Shown piece by piece: positions 8,571 to 17,808 of a stretch of 64,000 nucleotides of DNA (position 1 is its first letter; each line of letters starts with the position of its first letter). A program made the translations under genes and the position numbers. The notes beneath the pieces were generated by a model. That model did no database searches and was not told the DNA's origin. It saw only the letters and a program-made list of their open reading frames with translations. The stretch comes from Eretmocerus hayati (Eukaryota; Arthropoda; Insecta; Hymenoptera; Aphelinidae), in NCBI GenBank assembly GCA_029851415.1, contig CM056743.1, positions 72,065,186-72,129,185 of the forward strand. Direction: 5' to 3'.

Positions 8571-8879
8571 CTATTCAGAGTTCAATGGATGAAATTCAAT
8601 TCCTGTATCGTTGCGCTTCAACACGATACTCTTCTTGTCGGCGGGATTCATCGAGTCCAAGTCCATCTCTGGATTAGCGCAAAGATACAAGCAGACTTTC
8701 TCAGGTAGAAAAACGTCGAACTCGTCGTCTATCGTAGCTACGATCTTTGGTCCATATTTGGTGTTCACATGCTTGAGTTGGGTTATTATGTAGGGGCGAT
8801 TTTTGTCCAGGTCAGAGATTCTCAGAGTGGGTAAGAAGTCACCCTGGGCCTCTTCATTCAATTCCTTCAATTCATTCAA
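8571..8879 (-). CDS. Small protein, possible OB-fold-like, 102 aa
   Basis: The frame runs from ATG 8879 to a stop at 8571 without lesion. The core YIITQLKHVNTKYGPKIVATID..FDVFLPEKV resembles small proteins from arthropod Polinton-like loci whose pattern (strand, 'T.YGP.IV', strand, 'FLP') suggests a nucleic-acid-binding OB-type fold. That fold is an inference. The first residues are a low-complexity NELKELNEE stretch encoded by repeated GAATT units. It is convergent with the integrase gene and lies next to a MITE that may have displaced its promoter, since no TATA box is visible upstream. Confidence 0.5.
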   Translation of the reverse strand: MNELKELNEEAQGDFLPTLRISDLDKNRPYIITQLKHVNTKYGPKIVATIDDEFDVFLPEKVCLYLCANPEMDLDSMNPADKKSIVLKRNDTGIEFHPLNSE

Positions 8880-8904
8880 TTCAAAGCCGGGACCGTATTG
8901 AGTA

Positions 8905-9260
8905 ATAAACGACCCTCATAAGGTCATTACGGAATCTCCTATCCAATTTTTGACTAATCAAAATAATTGGATTAACCACACTCTGATAATGGAATATGCT
9001 TACTGATATCAAGCCGATCATTTAGAAACTCGAATGGTCGAAATCGGCCAATATCTGATAAGATGATATCGATTGTAGTGATATCGCCGATTATCATTTT
9101 TTACAGTTAATCTTATCCGATTTCCCCCATTCAAGTTTGTAATTGATCAGCCTGGTATCAGCAAGCAGATTCCGCAATCAGAATGGGGGCAATTCGATTA
9201 TTTCGATTATTCAGAATTTGGCTGGAGTTAGTTCATAATGGCTTTATGAGGGTTGTTTAT
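8905..9260. mobile_element. MITE-like element, 356 bp
   Basis: The ends are inverted copies of about 28 bp (8905 ATAAACGACCCTCATAAGG, and at 9260 the complement with five differences). The interior is AT-rich with repeated ATCGATTAT-type words and no coding capacity. I see no convincing target-site duplication. Confidence 0.65.
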
Positions 9261-9840
9261 GACCCGAGCCTGGCTGCGGACTTATATTTTCCGTCGGGAT
9301 TTACCGATGGTATCGGTCTTATGGGCCTCTAAAAGTCAAACCGCAAAGTCAACTACTTCTGTGTCGGCTTCTCTTAGAGGGTTAAAAGTCCTTTTATCAT
9401 ATCATCCAATAGTCAGAAAGTTTAGCCCATCACATTTCTGCATTGAAAAAATTTTTCTCTATCGATACATATAAAATTTGATTAATTTTGGCCAAAAAAT
9501 GGAAAAACTTTATAATGATAAGACTATCATTATAATTCCATTTTTGACCGCATTATCCCCTTTTCCCTATCGAACTGGGAGAGTGTTCAAAATTTCACCT
9601 CGATCGAGTGAAAATTCGGGTCTCTACATCGACTTGAAGTTGACTTGAGCCTAACGGGTGCAGATTTTTATTCAGATTCGCTAATATTACGGGAAAAATA
9701 TTGATCTGTCACTAATTTGAGAACTTTTCCTGTGAAGAGGAAGAGTTGGCGGAGACATCGAGCTAACTCACTTCGTCAAACCTTGCCTGGTTCGGTTGTG
9801 AGAGATGGTCCGGAAAAAATTTGCATAAGTTCCCAGTGTG
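9261..9840. other. No gene seen
   Basis: This stretch between the MITE and the palindrome is AT-rich and full of stops in all frames. I found no polymerase remnant, RNA gene or repeat that I can support. Confidence 0.5.
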
Positions 9841-10950
9841 CGGCGGATTTCCGGCGGCTCGAGCCGCCAATACCTGCGGGGGGCGCCTTAAGTATACTAT
9901 TTAATATATCTGAGACGACACGGCTTCCAGCTGAATGGTAGAGCTCTTGCCTGATAACCTCGGGCCCGTGGGTTCGCGCCCGTCGTAGGAAGTTTTTCCT
10001 CCATTGTTAAACATGAGTATTAAATTGTTTCTCTTTTGAAATGGATAAATCGCTCGATGAATCGGGTACTGACATCTGAGCGAACCCGCATATATCTAGA
10101 TGCCCAGAACGGAAACTCTTTTGGATGACCTACTTAGAGAACACTCAGTTTGTTGGTAATTCACTATCGAAAGATAGGACCAAAGAGCTGGAAACTGACA
10201 ATAATCTATGCCGCTCCCTCCATAGAGGAAAATCTTGAAACACTATAGTCTGATGCGAATTGGTCATTGTGAGTCTCATGGAGTTTCATAAAAATCTCGA
10301 TTCTGATACCGTTTATTTACAGTTCCATGCCCATGAATTGGCCATTGAAAATGAAGAATCTGCCATTCAAAAAGACCGACCCCAATTTCGAGGAAATTAT
10401 GGTATAGTGAGAGTCGTCTAAAAATTGAGATCGACTCTTTTGGATGGCTAATTTTCTATTTTCAAAGGCCAATTCATGGGCATGAAACTCTAAATGGACG
10501 GGATCGAAATCTGGATCTTCATAGAACTCCAGGAGACTTACAGTAACAAATTTGCATCAGACTATAGTATTTCAGGATTTTCCTCTATGAAGGAAGCGGC
10601 ATAAATCATTGTCAGTTTTCAGCTCTTCGGTTCTAGATCTTTTTGATAGTGAATTACCAACAAACTGAGTGTTCTCTAGGTATCTGGGCATCTAGATATA
10701 TGCGGGTTCGCTCAGATGTCAGGACCCGATTCATCGAGCGATTTATCCTTTTAGGAAGAAAAAAAAATTAATACTAATGTTTGAAAATGAAAAAAAAACT
10801 TCCTACGACGGGCGTGAACCCACGGACCCGAGGTCATCAGGCAAGAGCTCTACCATTCAGCTCGAAGCTGTGTAGCCTCAAATATATTAAATAGTATACT
10901 TAAGGCGCCCCCCGCAGGTATTGGCGGCCCGAGCCGCCGAAAATCCGCCG
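9841..10950. repeat. 1.1-kb imperfect palindrome with tRNA-like modules in each arm
   Basis: Left and right halves are reverse complements centred at 10395/10396; for example GCCGCCAATACCTGCGGG at 9863 matches its complement ending at 10928. Arms are about 550 bp with scattered mismatches, so the strand could form a very long hairpin. Each arm holds a tRNA-like stretch (about 9927-9990 and, inverted, 10803-10870) with AATGGTAGAGC and GGGTTCRCGCCC resembling A and B boxes. The T stem no longer pairs properly, so these are tRNA-derived or SINE-like rather than genes. No open frame of note is present. Confidence 0.8.
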
Positions 10951-11051
10951 TCGCTCAGTGCTGCGATTTTGCAGCACCTGGCGATGCCGGAGACCATCGC
11001 CTCCAGTGACGGTGTACAGCAGCGCCATGGGGCGGCTATAATCGTCGTTTA

Positions 11052-12831
11052 CTATTTTGCGTGCATGAACCTGGATGAGTCGATGAAGCGCAGTTGAATT
11101 CCCATTCCTTTGATGTATTTCGTGAAAGAAATGTATCGCTCTTTCGTCTGTGGTATCAACTTCACGTCCCCCTCGTAGCAGCGCACAAGCTCTTTGATGA
11201 ATAGGTGTGAATCATAGCCTGGAAGGTTATAAAATACCACTGGAATCACTATTGAGCTCCTAAAATTGAGATGACAGCTATTGTGGGCTGCAACCCGGTA
11301 CCTGGAAGGAGGTTTGATTATGAAGTTCCCCAGCAATGATCATGTAAACGAGAGAAGAAATGGATTGACCTTCCGGTGAAGTGACAGTGGTCACGGACTT
11401 TGCGATCTTCAGGCTTGAAGGGCTTCCGACAGATGTGACAATGTGTTGCCGTATTGAACGAGAGTTTTTGTTGAATCGTTAGAGTATCCATCGGACGTGG
11501 ATTGGTCAACGCATTGTCGAGATCTCAAGCAAGCTTGTGATGTTCCATGACGAACCATTCAGCTGGGCTATCTTCCCCCTCTTTGCGTCGATAGGACTTG
11601 TACCGTGACAACCGATCATCAAAGCTGCATTTGATGAAAAGACCAACACTGACAGGTTCATGATGATGACGTATATGCTCAACATCGTCCACGGGTTCCA
11701 GCATACACTCAAAATCTGCGTAGACCACGAATCGTACCTTCTCTGCACGAAAATGACTCGAGAACTCAAGAAAAGCTCCATCGGGGTTGGGTAGTTTCAC
11801 CCTGTACTTATGGATCTCAGCGCAATCGACTATATGCCGCTTCAAAAAATCTTCGGTACGAAATATGTGAAGGCTGCCGTCGCGAATCCAGGACTTGTTC
11901 TGGCGCCCGGAGAGCTGGCTATACATGAGACGCGACAAAGATTTTATCCAGACGTAGTGAAATCTGGGGGCCTTTTCATCTTCAGTTTCCCCACCACTGG
12001 TCTTATTGGCGTTGTCTCGCTCAACAAGAAGGATGTAGATGTGCAAGTTGGAGCAATGCGACAAGTTGTCACCTCGGATTTCTGCCCTCTCTTCTCTAGC
12101 ATGAACAGATTGATTGAAATGCTCTTATTCTGACGCTCAAACTTCGAGATATCTTTGGGAGCGAATAGGAAGTTGATCCCATCGAAGTTCAGTTCTTCCT
12201 CGTATTCCTTGTAGTGGCTCAATTGCTGTGGATTGCGCTCAGCTGGATGCAGAGCTGAAAGCACCGCCCACATGAAACATTTGTCATCATTCATGTTCTG
12301 CACATCTATGCATGCTTGTCGGTTGGCAATTGGTTCGGGTAGTGGAATATAGGATCCTGGTCGCAAGGGGTTATATTTATTGATGTTGACGACGAGATGC
12401 GAGATTGTGCGCATCGACCACCCCGACTCATGCCCTTCAAACTCTTCAACAACCTTTGCCATGACTGCGTGGACGTTAGTTTCAAACCATTCTCTGAGAT
12501 TAGAACTCATGTCAACGACTTCATCCTTGGTGTTGAAAGAAACGAGTTCAACTACCTCTTCGTCATTCCTTGTCTTCGAAAACTCGATGTAAAGCATCGT
12601 GTTGATCTTTATTGTTTGATGCTGAGAAACGAGCTCCAACACCTGTTCTTCGAAGACTGCTTTGGCGGCATCCATAAAGCTGTTGATGTCGAGGTGATGC
12701 AGATTCGTGATAACACCAGTCACTATACGTCGATCGAATGCCGATCTCACATTGCCCCACTTGACACCTGGATTCCGGGCGTCTGGCTGCTGGCGTCTGG
12801 CTGCTGGCATCTCGATGCTGGCTGCTGGCAT
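11052..12831 (-). pseudogene. POLB: Protein-primed B-family DNA polymerase, N-terminal and exonuclease part only
   Basis: This is the Polinton/adintovirus polymerase that would replicate the element. From the N terminus it shows VKWGNVRSAFDRRIVTGVI, VVNINKYNPLRPGSY, CFMWAVLSALHPAERNP, a finger-like region ending in HIVDC, the exonuclease motif I VVYADFECMLE (about 11,705-11,730), a Cys-rich FNTATHCHICRKPFKPED with DHCHFTG (endonuclease-VII-like finger, 11,370-11,460), and exonuclease motif II FYNLPGYDSHLFIKE (about 11,190-11,235). The reading stops at FIDSSRFMHAK. Exonuclease III and all polymerase motifs are missing from the window. Frameshifts lie near 12,000-12,060, 11,510 and 11,340-11,370. 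The break lies about 100 bp from the palindrome. The N terminus carries a local CTGGC-rich repeat (12,780-12,830). Confidence 0.88.
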
Positions 12832-12832
12832 C

Positions 12833-13146
12833 CATCGGTTCCAATCCGGATCCCTGAGCTACGAGCTCTCCCACCCCAACACGTGTTCAAAATTCATGTT
12901 CCAGCCGATCGTGAAGACTTTGGAGCTGAGCAAGGACAGACTGGAAACTCTCTCTCAATCCGTGGTTGAGATGACGTGCCGTTATAATCTCACTCACAGA
13001 AGCTACAGCTTCTCTCGCAATGAGACACCAGTCCCACATATCTTTGTATGAAGCGTCTCCAGATGTGATACGCTGCAGAGAACCACGGAGTCGTCTGGCG
13101 ATTCCGTAAAAGTAATGTGGAGTATTTGCTGGAAAAGGAGTGATCT
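12833..13146 (-). pseudogene. Small conserved ORF, copy A, one stop
   Basis: In the minus strand a frame reads TPHYFYGIARRLRGSLQ, KDMWDWCLIARE, LAQLQSLHDRLEHEF, a stop (TGA where copy B has Trp), then RVGVGELVAQGSGLE. It aligns throughout with copy B at 13,170-13,604. It runs into the 5' end of the polymerase gene in the same frame for a while. I do not recognise the family; the pattern of helices suggests a small alpha-helical protein. Confidence 0.5.
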
Positions 13147-13169
13147 ATCGGTATATATTTCCTCAGTCA

Positions 13170-13604
13170 TTATTTAATGATAAGTCGGGACCTACCATCC
13201 TCGTTACCGTTGACTGGTTCCTCTAGAGGTTGCTGGCCAGTCACAACATCTGACTCTAGGCCAGATCCCAAGGCAACAAGTTCTCTTGCCCCCACACGGT
13301 GCCAAAATTCATAATCCAGCAGATCATGGACATTCTGAAGCTGTATGAAGGCGGAACGGGAGCTCTGTCTATCTTCTTCGCTCAGCTGAACCGATCTCAG
13401 GATACCATTCAATTTGCCCAAGCTTCCCTTTGCAATCAAGCATCTATCCCAGATATCGCTGAATGTCATATGACCTGCCTCAACGATACGCAGAGCATTG
13501 CGCAGCTGTTGGGCTAACTCACAATAATACTGTGGAGTATCCATATCTGAGGGAGGGGGAAGAGATGTTGGAATATTGGCTGGTTTACATGCGAAAGAAG
13601 TCAT
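13170..13604 (-). CDS. Small conserved ORF, copy B, intact
   Basis: The frame is 144 codons long if begun upstream; an internal ATG at MDTPQYYCELAQQLRNALR is the more likely start by comparison with copy A, giving about 126 aa. Matching blocks with copy A are TP.Y......LR..L, W..CLIA, LQ..HD.L..EF and RVG..ELVA.GSGLE. It is mainly helical, with no signal or membrane segment. Its tandem position upstream of the polymerase gene suggests a replication-side accessory gene, but this is inference from position only. Confidence 0.5.
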   Translation of the reverse strand: MTSFACKPANIPTSLPPPSDMDTPQYYCELAQQLRNALRIVEAGHMTFSDIWDRCLIAKGSLGKLNGILRSVQLSEEDRQSSRSAFIQLQNVHDLLDYEFWHRVGARELVALGSGLESDVVTGQQPLEEPVNGNEDGRSRLIIK

Positions 13605-13637
13605 CGGAAAACGGCAGGGATATTTTAGAACAGAGCG

Positions 13638-14052
13638 ATGCTAGCGACTGACGTTGGAGAAACCTGCATTACCGACCGAGGGAGAGAAACCTACTTTACC
13701 GAGCGATGGAGAGGAAGATATTTCCATTACCGATCGATGACGCGGGAGAAATCTACTTCGCCGACCGTCGGTGAAGAAGGGACCTACATTGCCGATCGAT
13801 GGTGGAACAGTTTCGGAATTGGAAGACGTAGAGGGCTCACGAGGGACCCAATGTCGCGGGGCCTATTGGGGCATTATCTACTGAGATATAGTCAAAAAAC
13901 CTTGGAATATGGGTTATGGAGCGAGTTGAGTTATGGAGCAGCCCATCCTTTGGAGACACATGGTTCATTGAGCAACCCATCTTCTGGGGACACATGGGTT
14001 ATGGAGCAAGTTCGATTATGGAGCAACCTATTTCTCGCAAATGCATGAGTTA
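13638..14052 (+). repeat. Diverged repeat family (first copy), TTATGGAGCAA words
   Basis: The stretch contains repeated words such as ACCGATCGATGG, GGGGCATTATCTACTGAGATA and GGTTATGGAGCAAGTT that recur at 16,085-16,900. It can be read open for 136 codons, but the reading is repetitive and unlikely to be a protein. Confidence 0.55.
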
Positions 14053-14570
14053 TGGAGCAGGTTGGATGAAGGTAAGGTTGCGTGAGTCAAAAAGACACGT
14101 TATGGCGGTGCGATGTAGTAGCTCATACACGTTTCCCTACAATGCGTTTTGAGGTTATGTACCGCGGGGTCGAGCTAAGGTCTGGGGTTTACCGGCTGTC
14201 GTAGTCTCTAGAGTATCATGAGGATTCTTTGAGGTTATGTTCGCGTAATGAATATGCTCCCTGGTCGATAATGACGAGGCATGAATCACGAAAAGACTTC
14301 ATTCAACTCCACGACCGGGGTTATATTTAATGCCAGGTACTTACCGTTTCACTGATCTTGGGATGTATTGCGTCGTCTGCTGAGCCAGATGTACCGTCTG
14401 CTGAGCCAGATTTCTCGTTTGCTACACTAGATACGTCGTCTCCTGGCACAAGACACTGAGTATAATCACTTTGTTTGCACGAGGCACAGTCGCGGGGCAC
14501 ACTCGGTAATCGTAACGTTCGACCTCGTCTTCTAGCACTGGACACTGAGTATGAGCACTAGGTTAGAGCA
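14053..14570. other. No gene supported; possible leader of the hsp-like promoter
   Basis: The region contains a repeated TTTGAGGTTATGT word (14,148 and 14,228) and a duplicated GTCTGCTGAGCCAGAT (14,378 and 14,396). It lies downstream (minus strand) of the heat-shock-like promoter. A 72-codon minus frame (14,327-14,545) has no ATG and no recognised motif. Confidence 0.35.
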
Positions 14571-14616
14571 CTAGAGAAGGCATGGGAGAACTGAAGCCAG
14601 CGGAGGATCGTTTCCA

Positions 14617-14696
14617 ACTGACGCGCCCGGCAACACACACACGTATATATAGGCTCGGCAATAGAAGCTTCTAGAAGAATCGGGAAGCTTGCTGAA
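14617..14696 (-). promoter_or_regulatory. Heat-shock-like promoter: HSE array, TATA, TCAGT initiator
   Basis: On the minus strand pentamer units at exact 5-bp steps (14664 GAA, 14669 TTC, 14674 GAA, 14679 ATC, 14684 GAA, 14689 TTG, 14694 GAA) form a seven-unit heat-shock element with five perfect units. TATATATA lies at 14651-14644 and TCAGT at 14621-14617, with 32 bp between the first TATA base and the initiator A. This is the architecture of insect hsp70-type promoters. No clear coding sequence follows on the minus strand. Confidence 0.65.
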
Positions 14697-14752
14697 ACCG
14701 CTGAAGCAGGTTTCCACGCGCTCATGTTGATGCAATGAATCAGACCAGTTAC

Positions 14753-14765
14753 TTCTCGAATATTC
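14753..14765. promoter_or_regulatory. Perfect three-unit heat-shock element
   Basis: The sequence TTCTCGAATATTC has TTC, GAA and TTC at 14753, 14758 and 14763, each 5 bp apart, which is the minimal HSF trimer site. Confidence 0.6.
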
Positions 14766-14887
14766 TACTTCCATCCCCAATGGCTTGAGCGCATGATGCA
14801 ATAGAAGCATCTAGTGCTTACAGGAATTGGTTGAGCTGGATTGCACACGTTCACAGAAGCCAGCGGAGCAAGGTATCTCATCGATAT

Positions 14888-14910
14888 TTCTGGAATACTC
14901 TAGAAGTTTC
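14888..14910. promoter_or_regulatory. Five-unit heat-shock element (one mismatch)
   Basis: TTC, GAA, CTC, GAA, TTC occur at 14888, 14893, 14898, 14903 and 14908. The element is about 160 bp upstream of the TATA box of the gene at 15,117 on the plus strand and could serve either direction. Confidence 0.55.
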
Positions 14911-15072
14911 TCACACAGCATAGAACTAGATAGTTTTATGTATGGAAGACAGCGAGCAAAATCACTTCTGAAATTATCTGCCACGTGTGACCTCGAAACC
15001 CCCTCCTTCACAGAAGAATCTGGGGGCTTCAGATGTCAGAGTGGGGGGTCGATGAGTTTACCATGTCAAGGA

Positions 15073-15106
15073 TATATAAGAGTGGCAGATCGCGGAGGAG
15101 CTCAAT
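15073..15106 (+). promoter_or_regulatory. Core promoter of the intron-bearing gene
   Basis: TATATAA at 15073-15079 is followed by TCAAT at 15102-15106. The initiator A at 15104 is 31 bp from the first TATA base and 13 bp before the ATG at 15117. Confidence 0.55.
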
Positions 15107-15116
15107 AGCCGTCAAG

Positions 15117-15805
15117 ATGGATTACGTTCTGGACGTCCAGGGTTTCCTAACCTACAACAACGACTTTGTAGCCAAGGAAGTGGCCATTCTGGCAGTCTCC
15201 GAGAAAGCTGTCCCTATAGTATACCGCTTTCAGCCTCCTCACTCTTGGCATACCCTGGCTCGGGAGCATAAGTCGAGTAACCGCTGGTTGGAATACAACT
15301 TCCACGGTTTGAGATGGGGTGCTGGGGATGTTCCTTACAGCGAGGTTAAGACGGTCCTCCAGGATAAGCTGGGAACTGCTAGGAGGGTCTTCGTTAAAGG
15401 GTTGGAGAAGAAAAGATGGCTGATGAATCAGCTACCCTTCACGTGGGTATTAGTATCGACTTACCCTCGTCATCGACCTAACCTCTTCATTCCCCTTACA
15501 GCTTGATCGATGACTTGGGGGAACTCGGCTGCCCGGCTTTCAGGAGAATACATGTCGCGGACACGGTGCTGTGCAATCTCCACCCTGAACATTTAGAACC
15601 CTCCTGCGCGGTGAAAACTGCGCACAAGCTCCAACAGTGGATGATGGACAACCGCCGGTATCTGCAGACTTTCGTCTGCGACCCTGATGACGACGAGGGT
15701 GAGAATGTGGTCGACTCGAGCTCTACTGGTCAAGTTGCTTCACCAGGTCGCCGCCCCTCTCCTCAGCTGAACGCGAAAAAATCTATACTATGTACAATTG
15801 ATTAG
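15117..15805 (+). CDS. Conserved Polinton-associated protein (copy 2), intact, with a 59-nt intron
   Basis: The ATG at 15117 is chosen because it follows a TATA/initiator pair and matches the family start (MDYVLDVQGF). Exon 1 is 15117-15442 and exon 2 is 15502-15805, 209 codons in total. The intron 15443-15501 begins GTGGGT, has a CTAAC branch site about 20 nt before its end, a pyrimidine tract and ends TTACAG. Without splicing the frame stops just after the acceptor; with it, family blocks on both sides (SSNRWLEYNFHGLRW; VFVKGLEKKRWL; then ELGCPAF and CAVKTAHKLQQW) fall in one frame. Copy 1 at 1,489-2,016 has no intron at the matching place. The C-terminal 45 residues are acidic then Ser/Pro-rich. 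The function is unknown. No lesion is visible, unlike most neighbours. Confidence 0.72.
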
Positions 15806-15831
15806 GAATAAGGATTTTAAAAAAGCAGAGG

Positions 15832-16084
15832 TCAATACGGAGAGGTTGGAGGCCCTGAATGTCCTTTATCCATGGTAAAAAACATACAGAGCAGGTAGGA
15901 CCTCACGAACAAGGGCGGAGGAGGGGCCCTTGTCACCTTCCCGAAGAAAAGGTGATGAGGATCCCACTGGATCTCGAAAATATTAATCACTGAATTACGG
16001 GTCAGAAGTCCCAGAAATTTGGCCCAGAAGAAGGACGCGCGTAGTGCTTTATGGTCTCTAATCACCTTCACAGCCGAAACCATG
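15832..16084. other. No gene seen
   Basis: This short stretch between the intron-bearing gene and the second repeat block has no supported feature. Confidence 0.4.
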
Positions 16085-16900
16085 TATTATCGACCGGTGG
16101 TAAGGAAGAAACCTGCATTCCCGACTGATGGTGATACAGTTCCGGAATTGGAAATCGTAGAGAGACCCACAGAGGGCCCAATGAACTCATTGCAAGGCCT
16201 CTCTGGGCATGGAGCATTTTCGACTGACGGTATGGAAGAAATCTGCATTATCGACTGATGGTAAGAAGAAAATCTGCATTATCGACCGATGGTGAAACAG
16301 TTTCGGAATAGAAGAATGCCGAGTTACCCACGATGCACTGGTCGCGGGAACTCTCAGGGCATTATCTGCTGAGATACTGCCGAAAGACCTTGAAATATGG
16401 GTTATGGAGCAAGTCGGATTATGGAGCAACCAATCTTTTGGAGAGACATGGGTTATGGAGCAAGTTGGGTTATGGAGCAACCCATCTTTTGGAGGCACAT
16501 GGTTTATGGAGCGAGTTAGGTTATAGAGCACAGAATGGAAATTCGAAGAGGGCTCCACGAGGAACACAATGCACTCATCGCGGGGCCTCACGGGGCATTA
16601 TCTGCTGAGATACAGCCTAGAGACCTTGAAATATGGGTTATGGAGCATGTCGGGTTACGGAACAACCAATCTTTTGGAGACTTTTGGGTTATGGAGCAAG
16701 TTGATTTATAGAGCAACCCATCTTCCGGAGTCACGTGAGTTATGGAGCAAGTTGGGTTATGGAGCATAGAATGGAGAATTGAAGAGGGCCCCACGAGGAA
16801 CACATTGCGGGGCCATATGGGGCATCAACTACTGAGATATGGGTCAGAGACGTTGGAATATGAGTTATGGGTTGGAAAGTTGGATTGTGAGTTAGAGAGT
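16085..16900 (+). repeat. Repeat family, about 240-bp units with internal GGTTATGGAGCAA words
   Basis: At least three units recur here (marked by GGGGCATTATCTGCTGAGATA near 16,350 and 16,590 and a diverged form near 16,820) plus one at 13,640-14,050. Inside each unit short words GGTTATGGAGCAAGTT repeat with about 30-bp phasing. Open frames on both strands here are by-products of the repetition. Confidence 0.65.
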
Positions 16901-17307
16901 TGGGTTATGGGTTAGAGAAACGGGTTTGGAGAGATTGTCACAGTGACCTCTCGTGGAATATCGGCTGCCATGGTTCTCGAAGTCATCATCCACTTGCAGT
17001 CTTCTCCCGCGATAAGGATGGTGGAGAGACGGGGGCCCCAACCTCGCTCCCGCCAGACAGGTACAACCCGCCGCAGATGTTCTTCTTCGGAACGTCTGAG
17101 GCTCTTCTACCTTTCCTCAAGACAAGATGGGTCGGGAAGGAGTAGTGGAGGGCAGAGTGGTATCTTGAAATTACCATCATTATCATACTCATTCAAAATA
17201 TTTCCATTGAAAATTCAGAAAGTTCAGAGAAAAATCCTCGACGTCTTTACAGAGAAGAGATACTCAAAATATACGATAATCAGTGAATCATGTCGGAAAA
17301 AGGATCG

Positions 17308-17808
17308 TTAAACAAAAGTTAAGTAGTTTGAGAGCCGCTCAAGCAAATGAGCGATGGGGACAACGAGAATCGCTATTCCTAAGATGGGGATTCTGGATGA
17401 ATTCACTTCTTCAGGAATTGCTTCATCCTCGCTCTCCTCATCGCCATAGGCTTCATGCAATAAGTCGGCTTTTGCAAGGCTTCCATTCACCTCAACGATC
17501 TTATTCTGCACTTTAGCCATGCGCTCAAGGACCTCTTTTCGTCCGTCTTCGACGGTGGCTAAAAGATCCTCACTTCTCCGGCGAACATCTCGGAGCATAT
17601 ATTTATTATCGTCACGAGCGCCCTCGACTTGTTGTTGAAGAAGCGTGATCTGCTCTCGCAAGCTGGTGAAAGCGAGAGCAGAATCGCCAGCGATGTCCTC
17701 GATCAGCCGAATCAATTTATCATCTTCAACTACAAAAGGGTTCCTGTGGGGAGGATTCTCCTCGCCATTTTGAAAAGCGTGGCCATTGACAGGAGGATCT
17801 GAAATCAT
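17308..17808 (-). CDS. Coiled-coil protein with C-terminal membrane segment, 166 aa
   Basis: The frame starts at ATG 17808 and is open to 17308. The first 35 residues are polar (NGEENPPHRNPF). Residues about 35-120 form a likely coiled coil (FTSLREQITLLQQQVEG, MLRDVRRRSEDLLATVEDGRKEVLERM). Then follow an acidic stretch (DEESEDEAIPEE) and a hydrophobic segment IPILGIAILVVPIAHLL at about 138-154 that could anchor it in a membrane. I do not recognise a family. The absence of lesions and a sensible domain layout argue that it is, or recently was, a gene. Its link to the provirus rests on proximity only. Confidence 0.5.
   Translation of the reverse strand: MISDPPVNGHAFQNGEENPPHRNPFVVEDDKLIRLIEDIAGDSALAFTSLREQITLLQQQVEGARDDNKYMLRDVRRRSEDLLATVEDGRKEVLERMAKVQNKIVEVNGSLAKADLLHEAYGDEESEDEAIPEEVNSSRIPILGIAILVVPIAHLLERLSNYLTFV

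Noticed and set aside
9927..9990. tRNA-Ile-like gene in the palindrome
   Set aside because: The T stem and anticodon stem do not pair properly, and the same holds for the inverted copy at 10,803-10,870; it is a tRNA-derived module at best.
1..13604. Bacterial or phage origin of the gene block
   Set aside because: The genes match eukaryotic Polinton families, have Pol II TATA/initiator promoters and lie among insect-type retroelements.
13638..14052. A 136-codon plus frame
   Set aside because: It reads through repeats found again at 16,085-16,900 and has skewed, repetitive composition.
14327..14545. A gene driven by the heat-shock-like promoter
   Set aside because: The frame lacks an ATG and any recognised motif; the transcript may be non-coding or its gene lost.
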